In this document: piece by piece, positions 6,390 through 12,971 of the stretch | How positions within the stretch are numbered: position 1 is the stretch's first letter | How the letters are laid out: every line of letters starts with the position of its first letter | From: JAMLIA01 sp039810005 | GTDB lineage: Bacteria; Chloroflexota; Chloroflexia; Thermomicrobiales; CFX8 | Assembly: GCA_039810005.1 (NCBI GenBank) | Contig: JBDHWD010000073.1 | Location: 1 to 15,858 of the forward strand | Length of the DNA stretch: 15,858 nt | Direction: 5' to 3' | The notes under the pieces: generated by a model | Told to the model about the DNA's origin: nothing | The model's input: the letters and a program-made list of their open reading frames with translations, nothing else | Databases searched by the model: none | Made by a program: the position numbers and the translations under genes

Positions 6390-7604
6390 TCACCTCCTTT
6401 CATTCCCATTCATCCCCGCCTCGCGTCGCGTCGGCGACCGGGCGAAGCGGGCCGGAACAATCACGTTCGCGCCGGTGCGCTCGGCGATCCGGTCGATCGC
6501 GGCGTTCAGCTGCCGGAGCCGCAGGCGGTGGTCATCCCACAGATCGAGCTGGTGGGACGCGGTCGTCAGGCTGGCGACGCGCACACCGAGCAAGCGCACT
6601 GGATCGCAGCGCTTTGCCAGCACCTGGTCGAGCAGCTCTCCGGCGATCGCGAAGATGTCCTGCTGGGCATCGGTCGGACGCTCAAACGAATGCTGCCGCG
6701 TCACGGTTGTGAAATCGTCGTAGCGCAGCTTGAGCGCAACGGTCGTCGCAGCCAGTCCGCGGCGGCGCAGCGATGCGCCAGTCTGGTCGCACAGCTCATA
6801 CAGCGCGCGATCCAGCTCCTCGCGACGCACGACATCATGGTCGAACGTCCGCTCGCGACCGAGTGATTTGCGTGCGTCCGGCTCGGAGCGCACCGGCCGG
6901 CTATCCTCGCCGCGCGCCCGTGCCCGCAGCCGCGCTCCGTCGCCTCCGGCGACATCCAGCAGCAGCAGATCAGGCGCATTCGCCAGCTCGCCGAGCGTCG
7001 TGATCCCGGCCGAACGCAACCGCGCGCTCGCCTTCGGCCCGATGCCGGGCAGGCGCTCGATCGCCAGCGGTGCGAACGTCGCCGCCTCCGTGCCGGGCTG
7101 GACAATCCGCAGCCCGTCCGGCTTGTCGAGATCGGAGGCGATCTTGGCTACCAGCTTGTTGGTCGCCACGCCGAGCGACACCGCCAGGCCGACTTCGGCG
7201 CGCACGCGCTCCTTCAGCGAGCGCGCCAGCGTCTCGATGCCGCCGAACAACCGCTCGGAGTTGCTGACGTCGAGGTAGGCTTCATCGATGCTGACGACTT
7301 CGACCATTGGGGAGAAGTCATCCAGCACGACCCGGAAGCGCTGCGATAGCTCGCGGTAGAATGCGCCGTCCGGACGGACGATGATGGCCTCCGGGCAGAG
7401 CCGGACCGCCTGCGCCATCGGCATTGCCGAGCGCACGCCGTGACGACGCGCTTCGTAGGTGGCCGAGGCAACGACGCCCCGCCCATCCGGCGATCCACCG
7501 ACGATGACGGGACGGCCGTGTAGCTCCGGCCGTCGCAGCACCTCGGCTGCGGCGAAGAACGCATCGAGATCGGCGTGAATGATCCAGCGGTCGGCATCGC
7601 GCAT
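6390..7604 (-). CDS. dinB: DNA polymerase IV (Y-family translesion polymerase)
   Basis: A 404-residue Y-family polymerase that copies past damaged bases. The palm has both catalytic elements: IIHADLDAFFA (D12, with F17 as the steric gate against ribonucleotides) and SIDEAYLD (D107, E108). ATNKLVAKIASDLDKPDG is the conserved finger/palm helix. LPGIGPKASARL is the thumb helix-hairpin-helix. The little-finger domain includes RERTFDHDV and the strand VALKLRYDDFTTVTR. Near the C-terminus, HQLDLWDD fits the beta-clamp binding motif QLxLF, so clamp recruitment is likely. Length is normal for the family. The ATG at 7604 follows GGAGG by 11 nt; a GTG at 7610 (5-nt spacing) is an alternative, and a GTG at 7616 overlaps the signal. 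The promoter and LexA box directly upstream indicate SOS control. The stop codon runs into the zinc-ribbon gene. Confidence 0.96.
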   Translation of the reverse strand: MRDADRWIIHADLDAFFAAAEVLRRPELHGRPVIVGGSPDGRGVVASATYEARRHGVRSAMPMAQAVRLCPEAIIVRPDGAFYRELSQRFRVVLDDFSPMVEVVSIDEAYLDVSNSERLFGGIETLARSLKERVRAEVGLAVSLGVATNKLVAKIASDLDKPDGLRIVQPGTEAATFAPLAIERLPGIGPKASARLRSAGITTLGELANAPDLLLLDVAGGDGARLRARARGEDSRPVRSEPDARKSLGRERTFDHDVVRREELDRALYELCDQTGASLRRRGLAATTVALKLRYDDFTTVTRQHSFERPTDAQQDIFAIAGELLDQVLAKRCDPVRLLGVRVASLTTASHQLDLWDDHRLRLRQLNAAIDRIAERTGANVIVPARFARSPTRREAGMNGNERR

Positions 7605-7639
7605 GTTCACTTCCACCTCCCGCCTGCCAACTCCTGAAA

Positions 7640-7655
7640 TAGAACAGATGTTCTA
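7640..7655. promoter_or_regulatory. LexA (SOS) box
   Basis: TAGAACAGATGTTCTA is a perfect palindrome with 7-bp arms around GA. It contains GAAC-N4-GTTC, the core of the LexA/DinR operator known from Firmicutes and Actinobacteria (consensus about CGAACRNRYGTTYG). It lies just past the predicted dinB transcription start, where a bound repressor would block initiation or escape. No other GAAC-N4-GTTC was noticed in the window. Confidence 0.8.
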
Positions 7656-7666
7656 AATCTGTTTGG

Positions 7667-7695
7667 ATAGTAGAACGCAAATGCACTGCTGTCAA
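7667..7695 (-). promoter_or_regulatory. dinB promoter (-35/-10)
   Basis: On the minus strand TTGACA (7695-7690) is followed after exactly 17 bp by TACTAT (7672-7667). This is a perfect -35 and a near-consensus -10 for the housekeeping sigma factor. The predicted start is near 7660, about 55 nt before the dinB ATG and right before the LexA palindrome. Confidence 0.85.
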
Positions 7696-7754
7696 CCGTG
7701 TGACCCACAGTCAAATCCTGTCGGATCACCGCCACATGCAACACGCTCGGATCG

Positions 7755-7783
7755 TTGCCGCGAGCCATCGCTCCGGCTATCCT
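7755..7783 (+). promoter_or_regulatory. Promoter of the phosphoesterase gene
   Basis: TTGCCG (7755-7760), 17 bp, then TATCCT (7778-7783). Spacing is ideal and both hexamers keep the strongest positions (TTG and TA...T). The predicted start is near 7790, about 32 nt before the GTG. It diverges from the dinB promoter. Confidence 0.5.
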
Positions 7784-7821
7784 GACGCGGTTGACAGCCG
7801 GATCGGCCGAAGGAGGACAGC

Positions 7822-8592
7822 GTGGCGAACACAATGCGACTGGCGATCTTGTCGGATGCGCACGGCAACCTGCCGGCGCTGCAAGCCGTCCTCGCCGAGG
7901 TCGATCGTCGTGGCCCGTTCGACACCCTGGTGGGCGGCGGGGACTACGTGCTGGGCGGCGCGTTTCCACAGCAGACACTGGCGCTCGTTATCGAGCGCGG
8001 GCTGCAATGCGTGCGCGGCAACACCGACGAATGGATCGTCGAGGCGGCGACGGACGGCCAGCAGTGTGCGACCGGCTACGCGCCGGAGCAGGCCCACACC
8101 GGCGTCTTGCGCCAGATGGACGAGTGGGCTGTCGAGCATCTCGATTCGGACCAGCTGGAGTTCCTGAAGGGGCTGCCGCTACGCTGGGAGACGACGGGAC
8201 CGAGCGGTCAGTCGCTCGTCTTCGTCCACGCCACCCCGTGGAGTGCGCATCCGATCGTGCTGCCGGATGCGCCCGAGGACGTCGCCCGCAAGATGCTCGA
8301 CGAGGCTGGATCGCCGGTGCTGCTCTACGGCCACATCCACCACGCCTACGTCCGCGCCGTTGGTGACCGGACGCTTGCCTGCGTCGGGAGCATCGGCATG
8401 CCGTTCGATGGCGACTGGCGTCCGTGCTTCGCGATCGCCGAGGACGATGGTTCTGGCTGGCGTGTCGAACATGTCCGCGTCCCCTATGACCAGGCGGCGT
8501 ACCTGATGGCACTGGCGGATTCAGGTGAGCCGAACGCCGCGGGAACGATTGCTTCGATCCGCGAGCGCGGTGGGGTCGCTCCGGCCGGTTGA
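7822..8592 (+). CDS. Calcineurin-like metallophosphoesterase (YfcE/MJ0936-type)
   Basis: A 256-residue cytoplasmic phosphoesterase. The dinuclear metal motifs appear in order: ILSDAHGN (D12, H14, N16), VGGGDYV (usual GD), VRGNTDE (usual GNHD/E, here GNTD), LVFVHATP, and LYGHIHHAY (GHTH-type). The family includes phosphodiesterases and phosphatases acting on nucleotides or phosphoproteins. The order and the short cap between GNTDE and FVHATP fit the YfcE/PrpA-like subfamily. The GTG at 7822 is supported by AGGAGG at 7811-7816, five bases upstream; the internal ATG at 7834 would be 17 bases away. The change of His to Thr in the GNHD motif occurs elsewhere in the family, so activity is likely. 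Substrate is unknown. The gene has its own promoter and is divergent from dinB. Confidence 0.88.
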   Translation: MANTMRLAILSDAHGNLPALQAVLAEVDRRGPFDTLVGGGDYVLGGAFPQQTLALVIERGLQCVRGNTDEWIVEAATDGQQCATGYAPEQAHTGVLRQMDEWAVEHLDSDQLEFLKGLPLRWETTGPSGQSLVFVHATPWSAHPIVLPDAPEDVARKMLDEAGSPVLLYGHIHHAYVRAVGDRTLACVGSIGMPFDGDWRPCFAIAEDDGSGWRVEHVRVPYDQAAYLMALADSGEPNAAGTIASIRERGGVAPAG

Positions 8593-8603
8593 TATCGCCC
8601 CCA

Positions 8604-8612
8604 TGATAAGAT
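8604..8612 (+). promoter_or_regulatory. Extended -10 promoter before mreD
   Basis: TGATAAGAT matches an extended -10 (TGn followed by TAAGAT at 8607-8612); no -35 at proper spacing is visible. The hexamer ends 7 nt before an ATG at 8620, the spacing expected for a leaderless transcript. It is the only good promoter candidate for the mreD-mrdA genes. Confidence 0.4.
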
Positions 8613-8619
8613 CGCGACG

Positions 8620-8694
8620 ATGACGACGGCTACCGATCGCACATACGCCTGCACTACTTCGAGCGGCCACCTGGCCGCGGCCGGCGGTTCGTAA
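8620..8694 (+). CDS. Possible 24-residue leader peptide before mreD
   Basis: A short frame runs from ATG 8620 to TAA 8692-8694 and encodes MTTATDRTYACTTSSGHLAA plus AGGS. It starts 7 nt after an extended -10 and stops 5 nt before the mreD ATG. mreD has no visible Shine-Dalgarno, so ribosomes finishing this frame could reinitiate there. The peptide resembles nothing I know. It may be chance in GC-rich DNA, since the mreD frame itself is also open back to 8610. Confidence 0.25.
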   Translation: MTTATDRTYACTTSSGHLAAAGGS

Positions 8695-8699
8695 TCCCC

Positions 8700-9188
8700 A
8701 TGGCCAGAGCGTCCTTCGCTATTCTGCTGGCGCTGACGGCGCTGCTTCAGGCAACGTTCTTTCCGGCGCTCGGCATGCTCACCATCCTGCCCGATTTCGC
8801 ACTGGTTCTCCTGCTGATGTGGAGCGCCTCGCGCGGCATCACTGAGGGCGCGATCTGGGCGCTGGGCCTCGGCCTCTGGCTGGATTTCCTGACGCTGGAT
8901 CCGCTTGGAACACACACGCTTTCGCTGCTGGCGGTCGCCGCGATCGGCGGATTCGCTGGGCAGCGCCTGTTCCGCTCCGGCGTCGTTCTGCCGATCGTCA
9001 TCGTCGTGCTGACCACGTTTGCCAGCGGACTGATCGCCGCTGTTGTGGCACGCTTCGGTGGGGACGCAGTGAGCTCGGTCGCCACGATGCGCCCGATTGT
9101 CGCAACCGCCTTCCTCAACGCCGTGCTGGTATCGGTCGGCTGGTTCGTTCTACTCGTCATAGATCGCTGGATACCGCGCCATGTTTAA
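8700..9188 (+). CDS. mreD: Rod shape-determining protein MreD
   Basis: A 162-residue, very hydrophobic membrane protein with about five to six transmembrane helices, the usual size and layout for MreD. The N-terminal helix is FAILLALTALLQATFFPAL. It is followed by LPDFALVLLLMWSASRG, the cytoplasmic-facing G-x-x-x-G-x-x-W region (EGAIWALGLGLWLDFL, a conserved MreD feature) and DPLGTHTLSLLAVAAIGG. MreD belongs to the elongasome that guides lateral wall synthesis with MreB, MreC, RodA and PBP2. Its stop overlaps the mrdA start by 8 bp, so the two are translationally coupled. No mreB or mreC lies upstream. There is no clear ribosome binding site before the ATG at 8700. Confidence 0.85.
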   Translation: MARASFAILLALTALLQATFFPALGMLTILPDFALVLLLMWSASRGITEGAIWALGLGLWLDFLTLDPLGTHTLSLLAVAAIGGFAGQRLFRSGVVLPIVIVVLTTFASGLIAAVVARFGGDAVSSVATMRPIVATAFLNAVLVSVGWFVLLVIDRWIPRHV

Positions 9189-11478
9189 GAAGCGAAAACG
9201 CATGGAGTTCGTCCGTCCGGGCGAGCGCCGTCGTCACGAAGAACACGAAAGTGCCGATAATCAGATCTCGCGTCGTGTGCTGCTTGCTCGTGGCGCAATC
9301 GGGGTCGGCTTTGCCGCGCTGGGCGGCAAGCTCTGGCAGATGCAGATCGCCGAGGGCAACGAGTTCCGCCGCATCGCGCGCGAGAACGTCGTCGAGTTCC
9401 AACGCCTGAAAGCGCCTCGGGGTCGCATCCTCGATCGGGCCGGGAAGCCACTGGCAGAGAATCGCCGCTCCTGGAATGTTGAGGTCGTGCAGAGCCGCCT
9501 GCCCGAAGACGAGGCGCAGCGGAAGCAGATCCTCGACACTGTCGCCCAGCGACTATCGCTGGGAAAGGCGCTGGTCATCGATCGCGCGCTCGTGCCGGTC
9601 GGCTCCGAAGCTGCCGTCGTCAATGCCGTCTCCAAGCGGCTGGAGGTCGACAGCGCGACGCTGATTGCCAAGCTCACTCGCACCGAAGACGCGATGCTGA
9701 TGCTGCGCGAGAACCTCTCCGATCAGGACGCCGACGGCTTCACGCAGAGCATGATCGACATCCCCGGCGTTCGCGTCGTGCCGACCATCGACTTTTTGCT
9801 GGCGAACCATCCGCTGGAGGATTTACCGCTCGTCATCAAGAAGGATGTCGAGCAGGAAGTCGCGCTGGATCTGGCCTCGAACGCGCTCTCGCTGCCCGGC
9901 ATCGTCGTCGATGACGCGACGCTGGTGCGGTCATACCCGGGTGGACCGGTCTTCTCCCACATCCTGGGTTATGTCGGGCCGATCACCGAAGAGGAATACG
10001 ACAGCGAGCTGACATCCAGCGGCAGTCGCATCTATGAGCCAGACGATCGCGTCGGACGCGGCGGTATCGAGCAGGCGCTCGAAGAGACGCTGCGCGGCGA
10101 GAAGGGCGCGCGCTGGGTTCAGATCGATGCTAATGGCGTCATTCGCTATGAGCTGCTCGATCAGCGCAAGGAGCCGCGCGGCGGACTCAGCGCCCGATTG
10201 ACGGTCATCCGCGATCTGCAGGTCGCCACCGAAAACGCGTTGCGCGATGGCATCGCCAGGGCGGACGCCGATGCGAAAGAGAACAAGCTCGATCCGGTCG
10301 GCGCGGGTGTCGCGATCGCGATGAATCCACAGACCGGCGAGATCCTGTCGATGGTGTCGCTGCCGACGTTCGATAACCAGAAGTTCGTCGATGGCATCTC
10401 GGACGCGGACTATCAGGCGTATCTGGATGATCCGTTCGAGCCGTTGCTCGACCGCACCATCTCCGGCCAGTTCCCACCCGGCTCGACGTTCAAGCCGATG
10501 ATGGCTGCGGCTGGTCTGCAAGACGGTGCGCAGCGGCCGGACGGCCTGCGACCCGACACGAAGTTCCGCTGCCTCGGCCGCATCCGTGTGCCGTGGACGT
10601 GGGACGAGACGCAGGGTAACGACTACCCCTGCTGGGAGCTTGAGATCGGGCACGGCGATGTTGATGTCTTCAAGGGCATCGCCCACTCGTGCGACGTCTA
10701 CTTCTACAACGTGGGTGCGCCAGACTCGGTGGCTGATAACGGCGTGCGGGTGCACTACTACATCCCGAACGATCCGAACCAGCACTTCTTCATGGGGATG
10801 GGCGTCGATAAGATGTACGCGTACATCACCAAAGCGTTCGGCTACGGCAAGGCGAGCGGCATCGAGCTGGCCGGCGAAGCGGACGGCATTGTGCCGAACC
10901 CCAAGTGGCTCTTCCAGACGCTCGATCAGAACTGGTCGATCGGTGACACGATCAATATGTCGATCGGTCAGGGCCATCTGCTCTGCACGCCATTGCAGCT
11001 GGTCAACAGCACAGCGGCGATCGCTTGCGGCGGCAAGCTGTTCCGCCCGCGCCTGATCCGCGACCTCGTTCGAGAGGATGGTTCGGTCTACCGCTCATTC
11101 GAGCCGGACCTGATCAACGACATGTCCGTTGACAAGGGCGAAGACGAGCCATGGATCGCCGCCGAACATCTCGCGACGGTGCGCGAAGGCATGCGCCAGA
11201 CGGTCACCGAGGGCACCGGCCTCGGCAAGATCGATGTCCCCGGCGTCACGATCGCCGCCAAGAGTGGTACTGCCGAATACGGCGTCGCCGTTGATGGCAA
11301 GTACACGCAGGGCCACGCCTGGTTCACTGCGTTCGGCCCGTTTGAAAATCCGGAGATCTGTGTGGCCGTCATGATCGCCGGCGGTGGCGCGGGATCGGTC
11401 TACGCCGGGCCGGTGGCAAATGCCATACTGAACGCCTATTTCGGCAATCAGGCGATTCGCGACGCGGCGAAGAACTGA
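9181..11478 (+). CDS. mrdA: Penicillin-binding protein 2, peptidoglycan transpeptidase
   Basis: A 765-residue class B penicillin-binding protein. Residues 1-35 are cytoplasmic and highly charged. A single membrane anchor follows (about 36-55, VLLARGAIGVGFAALGGKLW). The PBP dimer domain includes APRGRILDRAGKPLAENR, typical of the family, and GRGGIEQALEETLRG. The transpeptidase domain has all three motifs: STFK with nucleophile S435, SCD at 503-505 (the SxD form used by PBP2), and KSGT at 694-697. It crosslinks peptidoglycan during lateral wall growth and works with MreD. It is somewhat longer than E. coli PBP2 (633), with extra length around DETQGNDYPCWELEIGHGD and VHYYIPNDPNQH. The ATG lies inside the last codons of mreD. 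No rodA follows; the epimerase gene starts 30 bp later. Confidence 0.93.
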   Translation: MFKKRKRMEFVRPGERRRHEEHESADNQISRRVLLARGAIGVGFAALGGKLWQMQIAEGNEFRRIARENVVEFQRLKAPRGRILDRAGKPLAENRRSWNVEVVQSRLPEDEAQRKQILDTVAQRLSLGKALVIDRALVPVGSEAAVVNAVSKRLEVDSATLIAKLTRTEDAMLMLRENLSDQDADGFTQSMIDIPGVRVVPTIDFLLANHPLEDLPLVIKKDVEQEVALDLASNALSLPGIVVDDATLVRSYPGGPVFSHILGYVGPITEEEYDSELTSSGSRIYEPDDRVGRGGIEQALEETLRGEKGARWVQIDANGVIRYELLDQRKEPRGGLSARLTVIRDLQVATENALRDGIARADADAKENKLDPVGAGVAIAMNPQTGEILSMVSLPTFDNQKFVDGISDADYQAYLDDPFEPLLDRTISGQFPPGSTFKPMMAAAGLQDGAQRPDGLRPDTKFRCLGRIRVPWTWDETQGNDYPCWELEIGHGDVDVFKGIAHSCDVYFYNVGAPDSVADNGVRVHYYIPNDPNQHFFMGMGVDKMYAYITKAFGYGKASGIELAGEADGIVPNPKWLFQTLDQNWSIGDTINMSIGQGHLLCTPLQLVNSTAAIACGGKLFRPRLIRDLVREDGSVYRSFEPDLINDMSVDKGEDEPWIAAEHLATVREGMRQTVTEGTGLGKIDVPGVTIAAKSGTAEYGVAVDGKYTQGHAWFTAFGPFENPEICVAVMIAGGGAGSVYAGPVANAILNAYFGNQAIRDAAKN

Positions 11479-11508
11479 TCCACCGCGTTCTGTGGAGAGT
11501 GTGAGCGA

Positions 11509-11958
11509 GTGGCAACGACCAGCGACGAGACGGCGCTGCACAGCGCCCTGAGACCGGGTCCGATTCATCACATTGGGATCGTCGTCCCCGACATCGCCGC
11601 AGCCGTTGCCCAATACCGCGCGCTCGGCTTCACCGGCGGCGCAGTGACGCGGGTCGCCGAGCAGAACGCCGACATCGCCGCGCTGCGGGCCGGCGAGAGC
11701 TGGATCGAGATCCTGTCGCCGATCGAGCACGACTCGCCGATTGGCCGCTTCCTCGATTCACGCGGGTCCGGTGTACATCACGTCGCCTACCTCGTCGACG
11801 ACCTGCCGGCGGTGCTGGATCACCTCGCCGCTGCCGGGGTCGAGCTGATCGACCGCCAGCCACGACGGGGCCTGCACGACTGGCTGATCGCCTTCGTTCA
11901 CCCGCGCGCCTGTGCCGGTGTTCTGACGGAGCTTGTCGAGCGCTCCAGCGTGGTGTAG
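11509..11958 (+). CDS. mce: Methylmalonyl-CoA epimerase-like VOC protein
   Basis: A 149-residue protein of the glyoxalase/VOC fold with two beta-alpha-beta-beta-beta modules. Module one starts at IHHIGIVVPDIAAAVAQYRALGF, with metal ligand H21 and the EQNADIAALR strand (Gln/Glu around 51-52). WIEILSP and DSPIGRFLDSRGSGVHHVAYLVDD give the methylmalonyl-CoA epimerase signature, with H91 as a ligand. The last ligand is E141 in GVLTELVE. These are the expected positions for the enzyme that interconverts (S)- and (R)-methylmalonyl-CoA, the step before the mutase. The GTG start is preceded by GGAG at 11494-11497. It lies 30 bp after mrdA and probably shares its transcript; the mutase gene is 1.9 kb further on. 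A general VOC dioxygenase or other epimerase is a less likely alternative. Confidence 0.85.
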   Translation: MATTSDETALHSALRPGPIHHIGIVVPDIAAAVAQYRALGFTGGAVTRVAEQNADIAALRAGESWIEILSPIEHDSPIGRFLDSRGSGVHHVAYLVDDLPAVLDHLAAAGVELIDRQPRRGLHDWLIAFVHPRACAGVLTELVERSSVV

Positions 11959-11976
11959 CGCCAAACGCGCCTCGAC

Positions 11977-12005
11977 TTGAGCGAACCGCCTGAGTCGTCT
12001 ACGGT
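11977..12005 (+). promoter_or_regulatory. Promoter of the ABC exporter operon
   Basis: TTGAGC (11977-11982), 17 bp, then TACGGT (12000-12005). Both hexamers keep TTG and TA...T at ideal spacing. The predicted start is near 12012, about 30 nt before the ATPase ATG, so the exporter genes can be expressed apart from the upstream epimerase. Confidence 0.5.
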
Positions 12006-12043
12006 AGTAGCGACCGACAGTCGTGCTGAGTCGGGAGGCGCGC

Positions 12044-12961
12044 ATGCCGGGCGGGGATCCGGTCGTCATTGTCGAGCATCTGCGCAAAGTCTATGGCGAT
12101 GTCGTCGCCGTCGACGATGTGTCATTCGCAGTGCAGGACGGCGAGATCTTCGGCATCATCGGGCCGAACGGCGCAGGGAAGACGACGACGGTCGAGTCGA
12201 TCCAGGGACTGCGCCGAGTGGACAGCGGCACGATACGCGTGCTGGGCTTCGACCCGCAGGCGCAGGCTCAGACACTGCGGCACCGCATCGGCGCGCAACT
12301 CCAGCAGTCGTCGCTGCCGGATCGCATTACCGTCCGCGAGGCGCTGGAGCTGTTTGCCGCGTTCGCCGAAAACCCTGTCGCGCCGGAGCAGCTCATCGAA
12401 CAGTGGGGACTCGTCGAGCGTCGCGACGCCGCCTTTGGTGATCTGTCCGGCGGCCAGAAGCAACGGCTCTTCATCGCTCTCGCCTTCGTCAACGACCCAC
12501 AGGTCGTCTTCCTCGACGAGCTCACACAGGGGCTGGATCCGCAGGCGCGGCATGTCACCTGGGACCTGATCCGCGACATCCGCGCTCGTGGCAAGACGGT
12601 CGTGCTGGTGACGCACTTCATGGATGAGGCAGAGACGCTGTGCGACCGGGTGGCGATCATCGACCGCGGCAAGGTGGTCGCGCTCGATACACCACTCGGG
12701 CTGGTGGATTCGCTGGATATTCCGACTCGCGTCCGCTTCACAAGCACACGCGACGACCTGCCCGATCTGGCAGCCATATCGGGTGTGGGTCGCGTCGAGC
12801 GCGATGGGGCGAACGTGGAGGTCGAAGGCAGCGGGCCGGTGCTGGCACTGGTTGCCTCGGCGCTCGTTGCGCATGACATCCTCCCGACCGACCTGCGCGC
12901 GGAGCGCCCGACGCTGGAGGACGCATTCATCGCCTTGACCGGCCGCTCAATCCGCGAGTAA
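12044..12961 (+). CDS. ABC-2 exporter ATP-binding protein (DrrA-like)
   Basis: A 305-residue ABC ATPase with all motifs: Walker A GPNGAGKTT (residues 40-48), signature LSGGQ (134-138), Walker B VVFLDE (D158, catalytic E159) and the H-loop LVTHFMDEAE. The D-loop region reads DELTQGLD rather than the usual DEPTSGLD. After the core is the roughly 80-residue C-terminal regulatory domain of DrrA/CcmA-type exporters, ending LEDAFIALTGRSIRE. It powers export of a lipid, antibiotic or other small molecule with the permease just downstream. The ATG at 12044 is set by GGGAGG five bases upstream; a GTG at 12023 has no such support. Its TAA stop overlaps the AGGA of the permease gene. The substrate cannot be predicted. 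Confidence 0.93.
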   Translation: MPGGDPVVIVEHLRKVYGDVVAVDDVSFAVQDGEIFGIIGPNGAGKTTTVESIQGLRRVDSGTIRVLGFDPQAQAQTLRHRIGAQLQQSSLPDRITVREALELFAAFAENPVAPEQLIEQWGLVERRDAAFGDLSGGQKQRLFIALAFVNDPQVVFLDELTQGLDPQARHVTWDLIRDIRARGKTVVLVTHFMDEAETLCDRVAIIDRGKVVALDTPLGLVDSLDIPTRVRFTSTRDDLPDLAAISGVGRVERDGANVEVEGSGPVLALVASALVAHDILPTDLRAERPTLEDAFIALTGRSIRE

Positions 12962-12971
12962 GGATGGACTA

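Noticed and set aside
5495..6723. Two plus-strand open frames across the sigma-like, zinc-ribbon and dinB genes
   Set aside because: Both are antisense shadows; the minus-strand proteins have clear motifs and Shine-Dalgarno signals.
7791..7796. TTGACA before the phosphoesterase gene as a -35 box
   Set aside because: A -10 would fall inside the ribosome binding site and start codon; the TTGCCG-N17-TATCCT pair upstream is better placed.
9931..10977. 348-codon open frame antisense to mrdA
   Set aside because: Shadow of a GC-rich gene; repetitive Arg/Asp/Val-rich composition and no recognisable domain.
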